From NCBI GenBank assembly GCA_947496695.1, contig CANMEI010000006.1, forward strand, positions 186,001 through 250,000: a DNA stretch of 64,000 nt. The letters are read 5' to 3'. Positions 53,075 to 61,549 of this stretch are shown here, one piece after another. A model generated the notes under the pieces. That model did not search any database and was not told where the DNA came from. It was given only the letters and a program-made list of their open reading frames with translations. The stretch's first letter is position 1, and every line of letters starts with the position of its first letter. This DNA is from an uncultured Cellulophaga sp. (GTDB lineage: Bacteria; Bacteroidota; Bacteroidia; Flavobacteriales; Flavobacteriaceae). The translations under genes and the position numbers were made by a program.

Positions 53075-53889
53075 ATATAAAAAATAGAAGCTTCAGCCCT
53101 TGCGCAAAAACGGATAGGTAGTATAGTTATTCCAATGCCTTTAGAAACATACATTTTAGTTGTGGTTAAATTATACCACCCTTTTAAAAAACGGCCACTA
53201 CCGCCAGGTTTATATAGCTCTTTACCGAAAAAAGTTATTTGACCACCATGGGTGTGACCAGATAAAATCATTTTAATAGGAATGTTTTCTATTTCATTTA
53301 TAATATTTATTTCATCTGAATATTCAGGACAATGGTTTAATACAACAGTTTCTAACGTTTTATCAATATCTTTAATAGCAAAGTTAAAGTTTGAATTTCC
53401 TTTGAGAAAATCATCAATTCCTATGATATTAATTTTTCTATTCTTTTTAAAGAAAACGTAATTTTCATTTACTAAAACAATTCCATTATGTTTTTTAAAT
53501 AGATTTTTCAAATCTTCAAGAGGAACTTTTCCGTCATATTCTTTATTGCCTAAGATGACTATTTTTAAAATATTAAGCTCTAATAGATTTAAAAAGTCTT
53601 CTAAAACATGAAGTCTCTTGTGGCTAGTAATACTGTCACCTGTAAATACTATAATATCGGGGTTTTCATAAAATATTTTAGCACCTATGCTTTTATGAAA
53701 ATATTTTATTTCTCTTAAGTGAAGATCTGTTAATTGAATAATTTTAATCCTGCTTTTCTTTTTTCTAGAAAGGTCAAATATAGTCCAGTCAATAATATAT
53801 TTTTCAAACCAAAAACTATCAATATAAATAAATGTAAATAGACCTAATAAGCTTAAAAATAGTTTTTTAACGAATTTTCTTCTATTCAT
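53071..53889 (-). CDS. Calcineurin-like metallophosphoesterase with altered GNHE motif
   Basis: 272 residues from ATG 53889, which begins a basic N-terminus plus one transmembrane helix (NRRKFVKKLFLSLLGLFTFI); the longer start adds 15 residues. The catalytic domain faces outward or is membrane-bound, as in YkuE/YaeI. Metal motifs are QLTDLHLRE (Asp55, His57), FTGDS (Asp85), LNHCPEY (His186) and SGHTHGGQ (His212, His214). The GNHE motif reads GNKEYDG: the usual catalytic His is Lys116. It may hydrolyse phospholipid headgroups (UDP-diacylglucosamine-type activity is only one option), or be impaired. Confidence 0.82.
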   Translation of the reverse strand: MNRRKFVKKLFLSLLGLFTFIYIDSFWFEKYIIDWTIFDLSRKKKSRIKIIQLTDLHLREIKYFHKSIGAKIFYENPDIIVFTGDSITSHKRLHVLEDFLNLLELNILKIVILGNKEYDGKVPLEDLKNLFKKHNGIVLVNENYVFFKKNRKINIIGIDDFLKGNSNFNFAIKDIDKTLETVVLNHCPEYSDEINIINEIENIPIKMILSGHTHGGQITFFGKELYKPGGSGRFLKGWYNLTTTKMYVSKGIGITILPIRFCARAEASIFYI

Positions 53890-53961
53890 TTTAAGTATAT
53901 GAAATTTTTTACAAATAAAATAGTCTAATTTCAAACTTTAAAATGGAAGTAATAAAAAAAA

Positions 53962-54747
53962 TTATTTATCTCTATTTAGTACTTTAAAGTCTTCGTAGCA
54001 ACCACTAATTGCGTCTAGTATTTGTAAATCATTAGCGGTAAGTATAAATGATTTTGAGTAATTGCAATTAGTTAAGATATCTTCAATATCAACTTTTTCA
54101 ATATGTAGTAACTCAATCAATGTTTCTCTGTCAAACTTAGAAGCTAATAAATCTTTTATAGCATCATCTTCTTTAACCTTTCTCAATTTTCTCATTTGAT
54201 TAGGTTTTTTACCAAATAAGTTTCTAAGTAAATCGGCTGGATTTAAAATAGCACCCAATACTTTTGTAACTGCACTAGGGCTTTTTTTGCGAGCTTCATA
54301 CCCTGTATTTAAACCAGAAATACTATATTGATAAGAATCATTTATAGGTAGGTTTTTTACATCTATTTCTAAATAACCAGTAAGTTCGTAAGGAGTAACA
54401 ATAACTTCTTCTAACGCGTATGCAAGTTCAGTTAATGTTATTTTTGTGTCTTTAAATTTCATCATATCACTACTAACACGAACTTTCTGAGATTTAAACC
54501 CTAAGTAACTAAAATACAAAGTATCATTCACAGATGCCATTATGCTAAACTCTCCTTTTTGATTTGTGATCGTACCTTTTACTTTGTTTAAGTTTACAAT
54601 ATGGACACTTTCTAACGGAGAGGCATCTTGTGCGTTTACTACTAAAGCATTTATTAGTTGTCCTTCATTTTCTTCAACTTCATTATCTTGAGCAAAGCTA
54701 ATCGTGCTTAATAATAAGAATATACAGTGTAGTAAATATTTTTTCAT
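53962..54747 (-). CDS. Secreted CarboxypepD_reg-like protein
   Basis: 261 residues with a signal peptide (KKYLLHCIFLLLSTISFAQ). Residues about 28-110 form a CarboxypepD_reg-like beta domain (INALVVNAQDASPLESVHIVN, GTITNQKGEFSI, LYFSYLGFKSQKV, EEVIVTPYELTG), the same module that precedes TonB receptors. There is no plug or barrel. The C-terminal 150 residues are helical and charged (KPNQMRKLRKVKEDDAI). This is a common stand-alone Bacteroidota periplasmic or outer-membrane protein of unknown function. Confidence 0.78.
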   Translation of the reverse strand: MKKYLLHCIFLLLSTISFAQDNEVEENEGQLINALVVNAQDASPLESVHIVNLNKVKGTITNQKGEFSIMASVNDTLYFSYLGFKSQKVRVSSDMMKFKDTKITLTELAYALEEVIVTPYELTGYLEIDVKNLPINDSYQYSISGLNTGYEARKKSPSAVTKVLGAILNPADLLRNLFGKKPNQMRKLRKVKEDDAIKDLLASKFDRETLIELLHIEKVDIEDILTNCNYSKSFILTANDLQILDAISGCYEDFKVLNRDK

Positions 54748-54784
54748 ATATGTAATATAAGACTCTAAAAATAGTAAACAAAAT

Positions 54785-54811
54785 AAAAAAATACGCCGAA
54801 GCGTATTTTTT
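54785..54811 (-). terminator. Terminator of the DEAD-box helicase gene with UUCG tetraloop
   Basis: AAAAAATACGC pairs perfectly with GCGTATTTTTT. On the minus strand the loop is C(UUCG)G, a very stable tetraloop, followed by a U run. It lies 27 bases past the helicase stop codon. Confidence 0.9.
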
Positions 54812-54837
54812 AATATGAAATTAACTAAAAGTGTCTT

Positions 54838-56685
54838 TTAAAAAAAGCCACCTCTACGTTTGCTTTTACTACCGCTAGAATTAGAATCTCTACTACCACC
54901 TCTTGAACTAGAGCTAGAACCACTAGATTTTCTTCTTCCGCCACCATCACCGTAACCACCATCTTTTGATGAAGATGATCTTTCGCGACGTCTTCCGCCA
55001 CCGCCGTCGCGTCTTCCGCCACCGCCACTGTTGCGGTTTCTACGACCTCCGCCACCACCGCCACCTGGGTTGCTAGATATTTCAACATTTACAAAACGAC
55101 CATCAACTTTAAAATCTTTAAAAGTTTCTAAAATTTTAGGTGTAATAGAAGCATCAGTATTAAAGAAAGAGAAACTCTCTTTAACATCTACTTTAAACAC
55201 ATCATCTTGGCCAAGTTCTAAAGTATCTCTTAAGAAATCTTTTAAAGACATCCAATCGTGATCATCTTTTTCACCAACATTAATAAAGTAACGTACAGAG
55301 CCACTAGTAGGAATCTCTCCTGGTTTAGTGTTGCTTCTATCTGCTCTTTCACCACGATCAGCACCTGAATTTAAATCACGTGTTTTGTTGTAATAATCAA
55401 AGAAACGAGTAAATTCAACAGATACCATTTTTTTAATTAATTCTTCACGTTCAACACCTTCAAATATTTCGTTAATAGCGGGAAGATATGATTCAACATC
55501 AGGATTAACTTCAGTTTCTTTTATCTTATTAGCTAAATGGTGTAGTTGTATTTCACAAATTTCCATTCCTGTTGGAATTTTCTTTGTGATGAATTTTTGA
55601 TTGATTTTGTTTTCAATCGCTTTAATTTTTCTAAGCTCACTTCTGGTTACAATAACCATTGAAGTTCCTGTTTTACCTGCTCTACCTGTACGACCACTAC
55701 GGTGTGTATAAGTTTCTATTTCATCAGGTAATTGATAGTTAATAACGTGTGTTATATCATCTACATCAATACCACGAGCAGCAACATCAGTAGCTACAAG
55801 TATTTGTATTTGCTTTTTACGGAAAGCGTTCATAACCAAATCTCTTTGATTTTGACTTAAATCTCCATGTAAAGCGCCTGCGTTATAACCGTCTTCAATT
55901 AAATTTTCTGCTACTTTTTGAGTATCTCTTTTTGTTCTACAGAAAATTACAGAAAATATATTTGGGTTTGTATCTGCTAATCTTTTTAAAGCAGGGTATC
56001 TATCTCTACCACCAACAACATAATATTCATGTTGTACTGTTGATGCTCCAGAATTTTTTGTTCCTACAGTAATTTCCTGAGGAGAATTCATGAATTTTTT
56101 AGCGATAGTAGCTACTTCTCTAGGCATAGTTGCAGAGAATAACCATGTGTTTTTGTCTTTTGGAGTGTCAGATAAGATCTCTTTGATATCTTCAAAGAAT
56201 CCCATGTTTAACATTTCATCAGCTTCATCTAAAACACAGAAGTCAATTTTAGTAATATCAACTAAACCACGGCTCATCATATCTTTCATACGGCCAGGAG
56301 TTGCTACAACTATTTGAGCTCCACGTTTTATTTGTCTTGCTTGATCAGTGATGCTTGCACCACCATATATAGCAACTACATTAATGTTTCTTTCATACTT
56401 AGAGTATGCTTGCATTTCTTTAGTAATTTGCAGGCAAAGCTCACGTGTAGGAGAAAGTATTAATCCTTGTGTAGTTTTACTATTAGGGTCTATTTTTTGA
56501 ATTAAAGGAAAACCAAAAGCTGCTGTTTTTCCTGTTCCTGTTTGAGCAAGGGCAACTAAATCAGTATTTTCTCCTAATAAAATTGGAATTGCTTTTTCTT
56601 GTACGTCAGATGGAGTTTCAAACCCCATGTCAGTGATAGCGTCTAGTAAAGACTTTTGTAGTCCTAGCGCTTCAAATTTTGTCAT
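54838..56685 (-). CDS. DEAD-box RNA helicase with Gly/Arg/Ser-rich tail
   Basis: 615 residues. The two RecA domains carry AQTGTGKTAAFG, PTRELCLQI, TPGRMKDM, VLDEADEMLNMGF (DEAD), SATMP, and HRSGRTGRAG. A DbpA-type RNA-binding domain follows (FFNTDASITPKILETFKDF). The last 75 residues are almost only Gly, Arg and Ser, with RGG-like repeats ending RRGGFF. This is the DeaD/CsdA architecture used in ribosome assembly and mRNA turnover, often at low temperature. The tail resembles phase-separating RGG tails. A -7-like TACATTTG at 56795-56802 implies a leader of about 100 bases. Confidence 0.92.
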   Translation of the reverse strand: MTKFEALGLQKSLLDAITDMGFETPSDVQEKAIPILLGENTDLVALAQTGTGKTAAFGFPLIQKIDPNSKTTQGLILSPTRELCLQITKEMQAYSKYERNINVVAIYGGASITDQARQIKRGAQIVVATPGRMKDMMSRGLVDITKIDFCVLDEADEMLNMGFFEDIKEILSDTPKDKNTWLFSATMPREVATIAKKFMNSPQEITVGTKNSGASTVQHEYYVVGGRDRYPALKRLADTNPNIFSVIFCRTKRDTQKVAENLIEDGYNAGALHGDLSQNQRDLVMNAFRKKQIQILVATDVAARGIDVDDITHVINYQLPDEIETYTHRSGRTGRAGKTGTSMVIVTRSELRKIKAIENKINQKFITKKIPTGMEICEIQLHHLANKIKETEVNPDVESYLPAINEIFEGVEREELIKKMVSVEFTRFFDYYNKTRDLNSGADRGERADRSNTKPGEIPTSGSVRYFINVGEKDDHDWMSLKDFLRDTLELGQDDVFKVDVKESFSFFNTDASITPKILETFKDFKVDGRFVNVEISSNPGGGGGGGRRNRNSGGGGRRDGGGGRRRERSSSSKDGGYGDGGGRRKSSGSSSSSRGGSRDSNSSGSKSKRRGGFF

Positions 56686-56794
56686 AATATGTTATTCTTA
56701 ATCGCAAATATGTCTGTTGCATAGAGCGATTATTTTTTATAACCTATCAAACTCAGCGCAACACATGCTATACCAGCGGCGTTATTTAAAGCTG

Positions 56795-56802
56795 CAAATG
56801 TA
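56795..56802 (-). promoter_or_regulatory. Possible -7 element of the helicase promoter
   Basis: TACATTTG on the minus strand fits TAnnTTTG. No clear -33 TTG is seen. The leader between it and the helicase ATG contains GC-richer segments that could fold, as in cold-shock helicase mRNAs. Confidence 0.35.
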
Positions 56803-56868
56803 CTATTAATTTATGTATTAGCCTTATGTATAAGCTTTTATTTTTATTAATGATGTTTAATAGGTGTT

Positions 56869-57444
56869 TTAATACCCTTTTAAATAGGTAATTAGTTGTT
56901 GTATAGCTTTACCTCGATGACTTATTTTGTTTTTTACTTCAATTGGTAATTCGGCAAAAGTTTTAGAATATCCGGTAGGTTTAAAAACAGGATCGTAACC
57001 AAAGCCGTCTTTACCTTGTCTTGTTTTTGTAATTTCCCCTGGTGCTTTGCCTGAAAAAATTAGTTGCTTACTGTTTATGTTTAATGCAATACAAGTTTTA
57101 AATGCAGCTTTTCTAGCTTCGTTATTTAGTAGTTCTTTTAATAGTTTTTCAATATTGTCGTGTGAGTTTTTTTGTTCGCCTGCATACCTAGCTGAGAAGA
57201 CTCCTGGAGCTCCATTTAAACTTTCAACAATTAATCCTGTATCGTCAGCAAAGCAATTACGCCCATAATTTTTAGTTACAAAATCAGCTTTAAGTTTAGC
57301 ATTGCCTTCTAGGGTATTTGCTGTTTCAGGAATTTCTTCATGGCACCCTATATCTGTTAATGAAAGTATTTTAATATTTGCAGGGATTAATAATTGTACT
57401 TCTTTAACTTTATTTTGGTTGTGAGTAGCAAAAACGAGCTCCAT
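56869..57444 (-). CDS. rdgB: XTP/dITP pyrophosphatase (HAM1/RdgB)
   Basis: Hydrolyses non-canonical purine nucleotides (dITP, XTP) to monophosphates and so keeps them out of DNA and RNA. I chose the start at 57444, giving MELVFATHNQNKVKEV, the canonical N-terminus; the earlier ATG adds eight residues. Further signatures are FADDTGLIVESLNGAPGVFSARYAG (in parts), the KDGFGYDPVF motif and SHRGKAI at the C-terminus. 191 residues is the usual size. Confidence 0.94.
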   Translation of the reverse strand: MELVFATHNQNKVKEVQLLIPANIKILSLTDIGCHEEIPETANTLEGNAKLKADFVTKNYGRNCFADDTGLIVESLNGAPGVFSARYAGEQKNSHDNIEKLLKELLNNEARKAAFKTCIALNINSKQLIFSGKAPGEITKTRQGKDGFGYDPVFKPTGYSKTFAELPIEVKNKISHRGKAIQQLITYLKGY

Positions 57445-57501
57445 AATTTTTTCTATGTTAGAATTCAAAAATAATATTTTAATCTTTTATATATTTATCA
57501 A

Positions 57502-57954
57502 ATGCATTTAAAAATACCTCCTTTTTTCGTTGCGCTAATTACAGCTTTATTAATGTATGCTCTAGCGTCTGTTTTGCCTTTTGGTAATTTTGAATTTACT
57601 GGTAAACAGTATTTAATATTTTTCTTGTTGGCTTTAGGTTTATTAATTAGCATTGTGTCATTAATTCAATTTTTTATAAAAAAGACTACGGTTAACCCTC
57701 AAACACCTAATGGAGCTTCATTTTTAGTTGTATCAGGTTTATATAAGTACACTCGTAATCCAATGTATTTAAGTATGCTATTGTTTTTATTAGCGTGGAG
57801 TTTATATTTAAGTAATGCGTTTAATATTTTATTAGCAGCTGGTTTTGTTTCTTATATGAACAAATTTCAAATAATTCCTGAAGAAAAAGCATTGCATGAG
57901 CTTTTTGGTAAAGAATATAGATTTTACACAAAAAGCGTACGTAGGTGGTTTTAG
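57502..57954 (+). CDS. Isoprenylcysteine carboxyl methyltransferase-like membrane protein
   Basis: 150 residues with four transmembrane segments. The C-terminal half has the ICMT/PEMT signature: LVVSGLYKYTRNPMYLSML, then PEEKALHELFGKEYRFYTKSVRRW (SAM- and lipid-binding Glu-Glu and Tyr/Arg region). Bacterial members methylate small or lipid substrates; the target is unknown because bacteria lack CaaX-prenylated proteins of the eukaryotic kind. It is divergent from rdgB. Confidence 0.8.
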   Translation: MHLKIPPFFVALITALLMYALASVLPFGNFEFTGKQYLIFFLLALGLLISIVSLIQFFIKKTTVNPQTPNGASFLVVSGLYKYTRNPMYLSMLLFLLAWSLYLSNAFNILLAAGFVSYMNKFQIIPEEKALHELFGKEYRFYTKSVRRWF

Positions 57955-58033
57955 TATTAGTAAATTCGCTTATATTGTATAATATTAGCATTTTGACTTA
58001 TATTTTAATATATTAGTGTTTTAGCTTATAAAT

Positions 58034-58645
58034 ATGAAAGCAGTAATAACAGGTGATATTATAAATTCAGAACATCATGAAGTGTCAACTTGGATGAGTG
58101 TTTTAAAAGAATACCTTTCAATGTATGGTAGTACACCAAAAAACTGGGAGGTGTACAGAGGTGATGAATTTCAACTTAAAATAGAGGCTAGTAAAGCTTT
58201 AGATTTTGCAATAGGCCTTAAAGCAAGAATAAAACAAATCAAAGGTTTAGATGTTAGAATGGGAATAGGCCTTGGAGAGGAGACTTATGAAGCTAAAACA
58301 GTTAGTGAGTCAAATGGTGAGGCATATCAATTTTCTGGTCGAGTTTTTGAAAAATTAAAAGAACAAAAGCTAAATTTAGCAATAGCGACTTCTAATGAAA
58401 ACGTGAATGAAACTTTAAATTTAGTTTTAAAACTTGCTTTAGATTTTATGGATGACTGGAGTCCTGTATCAGCAGAGATTATTGCTATTGAATTAGAAAC
58501 TCCGGGTATTCAGCAACAAGAAATTGCAGATAGGTTAGGGGTGCAGCAATCAGCAATTAGTCAGCGTCAAAAAAGAGCAAGGTTAGACTTGGTAAATCAG
58601 GTATTGAATTTTTATAAAACAACATTAACCAAACATTTAAAATGA
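58034..58645 (+). CDS. SatD-like protein: nucleotide-cyclase-like domain fused to a helix-turn-helix
   Basis: 203 residues, no membrane segment. Residues 1-140 have a layout like class III cyclase or GGDEF palm domains: AVITGDIINS with Asp8 at the end of strand 1, WEVYRGDEFQ with Asp44 in a hairpin, VRMGIGLGEETYEA and NGEAYQFSGRVFEKL. The two Asp match the metal-binding pair of such domains. Residues about 155-190 are a sigma-4/LuxR-like HTH (QQQEIADRLGVQQSAISQRQ). It therefore looks like a nucleotide-binding transcription regulator. The name SatD-like is from memory of that family. It overlaps the next gene by four bases (ATGA). Confidence 0.7.
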   Translation: MKAVITGDIINSEHHEVSTWMSVLKEYLSMYGSTPKNWEVYRGDEFQLKIEASKALDFAIGLKARIKQIKGLDVRMGIGLGEETYEAKTVSESNGEAYQFSGRVFEKLKEQKLNLAIATSNENVNETLNLVLKLALDFMDDWSPVSAEIIAIELETPGIQQQEIADRLGVQQSAISQRQKRARLDLVNQVLNFYKTTLTKHLK

Positions 58646-59340
58646 TACTATTTATAAAACTTTTTTTAGCACATTTAATAGGTGATTTTATTTTGCAACC
58701 AACTAAATGGGTAAAAGATAAAGAGGTGAAAAAAGTAAAATCTAAATACCTATATTTTCATGTCTTGTTACATTTTTTATTGACAATGCTTTTGTTGTGG
58801 GATTTTAATTATTTAAAATTAGCCTTGGTTGTACTTGTTTCTCATTACATAATAGATCTTTTAAAATTATATGTAACGCCAAGATTCAAGAACAAGAGTA
58901 TTCCTTTTTTTATAGATCAAGTATTTCATGTTTTGGTATTGTATGCTTGCGCTTATTATGGAGATGTTATAGGTCATACTTGGGAGTTAGTTCAGAGTAT
59001 AAATATAAAATTAGTTACAGCATTTGTTTTTGTAAGTTTCCCAGTAGCAGTAATAATTGGTAAGCTATTAGAAGGTATGTCTAAATATATTGAAAATGAT
59101 CATGAGTCTTTGCCAAGCGCAGGTATGTATATTGGTATTATTGAACGCTTTTTTGTGTTAGCTTTTATCTTGTTAGGTAGGTGGGAGGTAATAGGTTTTT
59201 TAATAGCAGCAAAATCTGTTTTTAGATTTAATGATTTAAAGGATAGTAATAGTAGAGAGTTAACGGAATATATATTAATAGGAACATTGCTAAGTTTTGG
59301 AATTGCAATTTTAACAGGTGTAATTTATTTGAGTTTTTAA
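58642..59340 (+). CDS. DUF3307 membrane protein
   Basis: 232 residues with six to seven transmembrane helices. The N-terminal FLAHLIGDFILQPTKWVKDKE is the DUF3307 hallmark (conserved His, Asp and Gln in the first helix). HFLLTMLLLW, VSHYIIDLLKLY and the second half VIGKLLEGMSK, GIIERFFVLAFILLGRWEVIGFLIAAKSVFRF follow. The His/Asp pairs inside helices (HLIGDF, HYIID) suggest a metal- or proton-binding membrane enzyme or carrier. Function unknown. Translational overlap with the cyclase-fold/HTH protein implies a two-part system. Confidence 0.85.
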   Translation: MILFIKLFLAHLIGDFILQPTKWVKDKEVKKVKSKYLYFHVLLHFLLTMLLLWDFNYLKLALVVLVSHYIIDLLKLYVTPRFKNKSIPFFIDQVFHVLVLYACAYYGDVIGHTWELVQSINIKLVTAFVFVSFPVAVIIGKLLEGMSKYIENDHESLPSAGMYIGIIERFFVLAFILLGRWEVIGFLIAAKSVFRFNDLKDSNSRELTEYILIGTLLSFGIAILTGVIYLSF

Positions 59341-59466
59341 ATTATCAAATTCATAATATAAGTTGATTCAAACGAACAATTCTACATCAAAATGTTACAA
59401 TTATTAATTCAGAATCATATTTAAATTGAAAAGATATTTTTAGAGTAAATAAATTTTTATTTTTGA

Positions 59467-59481
59467 TGACTTAATTAGTCA
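59467..59481 (+). promoter_or_regulatory. Inverted repeat just before the serine biosynthesis fusion gene
   Basis: TGACT-TAATT-AGTCA, ending six bases before the ATG at 59487. It could be an operator or a small hairpin covering the ribosome landing site. Role not known. Confidence 0.3.
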
Positions 59482-59486
59482 AAAAA

Positions 59487-61379
59487 ATGGTAACAACAGG
59501 AAAAAAGTACGTATTTGATTTTGATAGTACTTTAACCCGAGTAGAAGCTTTAGATGTTTTAGCAGAATTAACCTTAGAAGGGAATTCAAATAAAGAGGAA
59601 ATTATTAAAGAAATTCAGAAGATTACCAATTTGGGTATTGATGGAGATATTTCTTTTACTGAATCTTTAGAAAAACGTATAAAACTGTTAAATGCTCATA
59701 AAGATGATTTAGACGAATTGGTAAAACAACTACGTACTAAAATATCAAAATCTATAGAAGCTAATAAAGAGTTTTTTAAAGATTATGCTAATGATATTTA
59801 TGTGATTTCATGTGGATTTAAAGAGTTTATTGATCCGATTGTTGAAGAATATAATATTCCCTCAGATAGAGTATATGCGAACACATTTAAGTTTGATGAT
59901 GATGGCAGAATAGTTGGTTTTGATGAAGAAAACTATTTATCAAAACACAACGGAAAAATAGATTGTCTTAAAAACATGAACCTTGACGGTGAGGTTCAGG
60001 TTATTGGCGACGGTTATAGTGATTATGTGATGAGAGAAGCAGGAATTGCTGATAAGTTTTTTGCTTATACCGAAAATGTGCACCGTGAAAAGGCTGCAAA
60101 AAATGCAGACTATATTACACCTAACCTTGATGAATTTTTATTTGTGAACGATTTACCTAGAAAAATCTCGTATCCTAAAAATAGGATAAAGATGTTGTTA
60201 TTAGAAAATGTACATGCTGATGCTTTTAAAACGTTAACAGACGCAGGTTTCTCAGTAGAAACAATAAAGCACAGTTTAACTGAAGAAGATTTAATAGAAA
60301 AAATAAAAGGAGTACACGTACTTGGAATTCGTTCTAAGACGCAGGTTACTAAAGCTGTTCTTGCGGCGGCTGATAAGTTGATGGTTGTTGGTGCTTTTTG
60401 TATTGGAACTACTCAAATAGATTTAGATACGTGTAAAGAAAACGGCGTTGTTGTTTTTAATGCTCCATATTCTAACACTCGCTCGGTAGTTGAATTAGCT
60501 ATTGGTGAAATTATTATGTTAATGCGTAGTGTATTTACACGTAGTACAGAAATTCACCAAGGACAATGGCAAAAAACTGCAGCTAACTCAAGAGAGGTTC
60601 GTGGTAAAAACTTAGGTATTGTTGGTTATGGTAATATTGGTAAACAATTATCAGTATTAGCAGAGGCAATAGGTATGCGTGTTTATTATTATGATGTTAA
60701 TGACCAATTAGCTTTAGGGAATGCAATAAAATGTAACAGTCTTGAAGATTTATTGAATATATCAGATGTGGTAACATTGCATATTGATGATAATAAAGCA
60801 AATCTTAACTTTATAGGTGAGCGCGAAATTAATCAAATGAAAAAAGGAGCTTTCTTTATAAATTTAGCTCGTGGTTTTGTTGTTGATATTCCTGCTTTAG
60901 CTAAAGCATTAAAGAGTGGAAAATTAGGAGGAGCGGCAATTGATGTTTTCCCTGAAGAACCAAGAAGTAACGGAGAGTTTGAAACAGAATTAAAAGGTAT
61001 TGATAATGTAATACTAACTCCACATGTAGGTGGTAGTACAGAGGAAGCACAAGCAAATATTGCTGATTTTGTTCCAAATAAAATAATGGAATATATAAAT
61101 TCAGGAAATACTGTTGATGCGGTTAACTTCCCGAATATTCGTTTGCCAAAACAAAACAAATCTCATAGATTTTTACATATACATAAAAATGTACCTGGTG
61201 TAATGGCTAAAGTGAATGATATTTTAGCACGATATGAATTAAATATCACAGGGCAATATTTGTCTACAGATAATGAGGTTGGTTATGTTATCTCTGATGT
61301 TAATAAAGAGTATGATAAAGATGTTATTAAAGAACTTAAAAAAATAGAAAATACTATTAAATTTAGAGTTCTTTACTAA
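59487..61379 (+). CDS. Fusion of phosphoserine phosphatase (SerB) and phosphoglycerate dehydrogenase (SerA)
   Basis: 630 residues combining the first and last steps of serine synthesis from 3-phosphoglycerate. Residues 5-220 are a HAD phosphatase of SerB type: FDFDSTLT (Asp11, Asp13), Glu20, VISCGF (Ser108), and GDGYSD (Asp175, Asp179). Residues 232-545 are a D-isomer dehydrogenase of the E. coli SerA type: NAPYSNTRSVVE, NAD loop GIVGYGNIG (377-385), Arg462, Glu491 and His513. A C-terminal ACT domain (about 560-630, HKNVPGVMAKVNDILARYEL) should bind serine for feedback. The middle step (SerC) is not in the window. The linker is short (about residues 220-230). The domain order SerB-SerA is unlike the usual separate genes. 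Confidence 0.93.
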   Translation: MVTTGKKYVFDFDSTLTRVEALDVLAELTLEGNSNKEEIIKEIQKITNLGIDGDISFTESLEKRIKLLNAHKDDLDELVKQLRTKISKSIEANKEFFKDYANDIYVISCGFKEFIDPIVEEYNIPSDRVYANTFKFDDDGRIVGFDEENYLSKHNGKIDCLKNMNLDGEVQVIGDGYSDYVMREAGIADKFFAYTENVHREKAAKNADYITPNLDEFLFVNDLPRKISYPKNRIKMLLLENVHADAFKTLTDAGFSVETIKHSLTEEDLIEKIKGVHVLGIRSKTQVTKAVLAAADKLMVVGAFCIGTTQIDLDTCKENGVVVFNAPYSNTRSVVELAIGEIIMLMRSVFTRSTEIHQGQWQKTAANSREVRGKNLGIVGYGNIGKQLSVLAEAIGMRVYYYDVNDQLALGNAIKCNSLEDLLNISDVVTLHIDDNKANLNFIGEREINQMKKGAFFINLARGFVVDIPALAKALKSGKLGGAAIDVFPEEPRSNGEFETELKGIDNVILTPHVGGSTEEAQANIADFVPNKIMEYINSGNTVDAVNFPNIRLPKQNKSHRFLHIHKNVPGVMAKVNDILARYELNITGQYLSTDNEVGYVISDVNKEYDKDVIKELKKIENTIKFRVLY

Positions 61380-61402
61380 ATAAAATATTCTAATAAATTT
61401 TT

Positions 61403-61440
61403 AAAAGCCATTGTGTAAATTTACACAATGGCTTTTATTT
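61403..61440 (+). terminator. Terminator of the SerB-SerA fusion gene
   Basis: A perfect palindrome with 17-base arms (AAAAGCCATTGTGTAAA and its complement) with almost no loop, followed by ATTTT, 23 bases past the stop codon. Confidence 0.88.
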
Positions 61441-61549
61441 TAATAAATATGTGTTAGTTTGGTGGTTTTTATATCAAACTAGTGATGTATAATATAATAA
61501 TTCGATATTTGAACGTTAAAATTGTAGGAAATATCTTTATAAAAAATAA

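Noticed and set aside
53890..53934. Longer N-terminus for the metallophosphoesterase
   Set aside because: The 15 extra residues precede a typical basic-plus-hydrophobic anchor that starts at the internal Met; the shorter form fits the family.
54825..55088. Ala/Val/Glu-rich frame of 87 codons inside the helicase tail
   Set aside because: It is the frame-shifted reading of the Gly/Arg/Ser repeat DNA and shares its low complexity.
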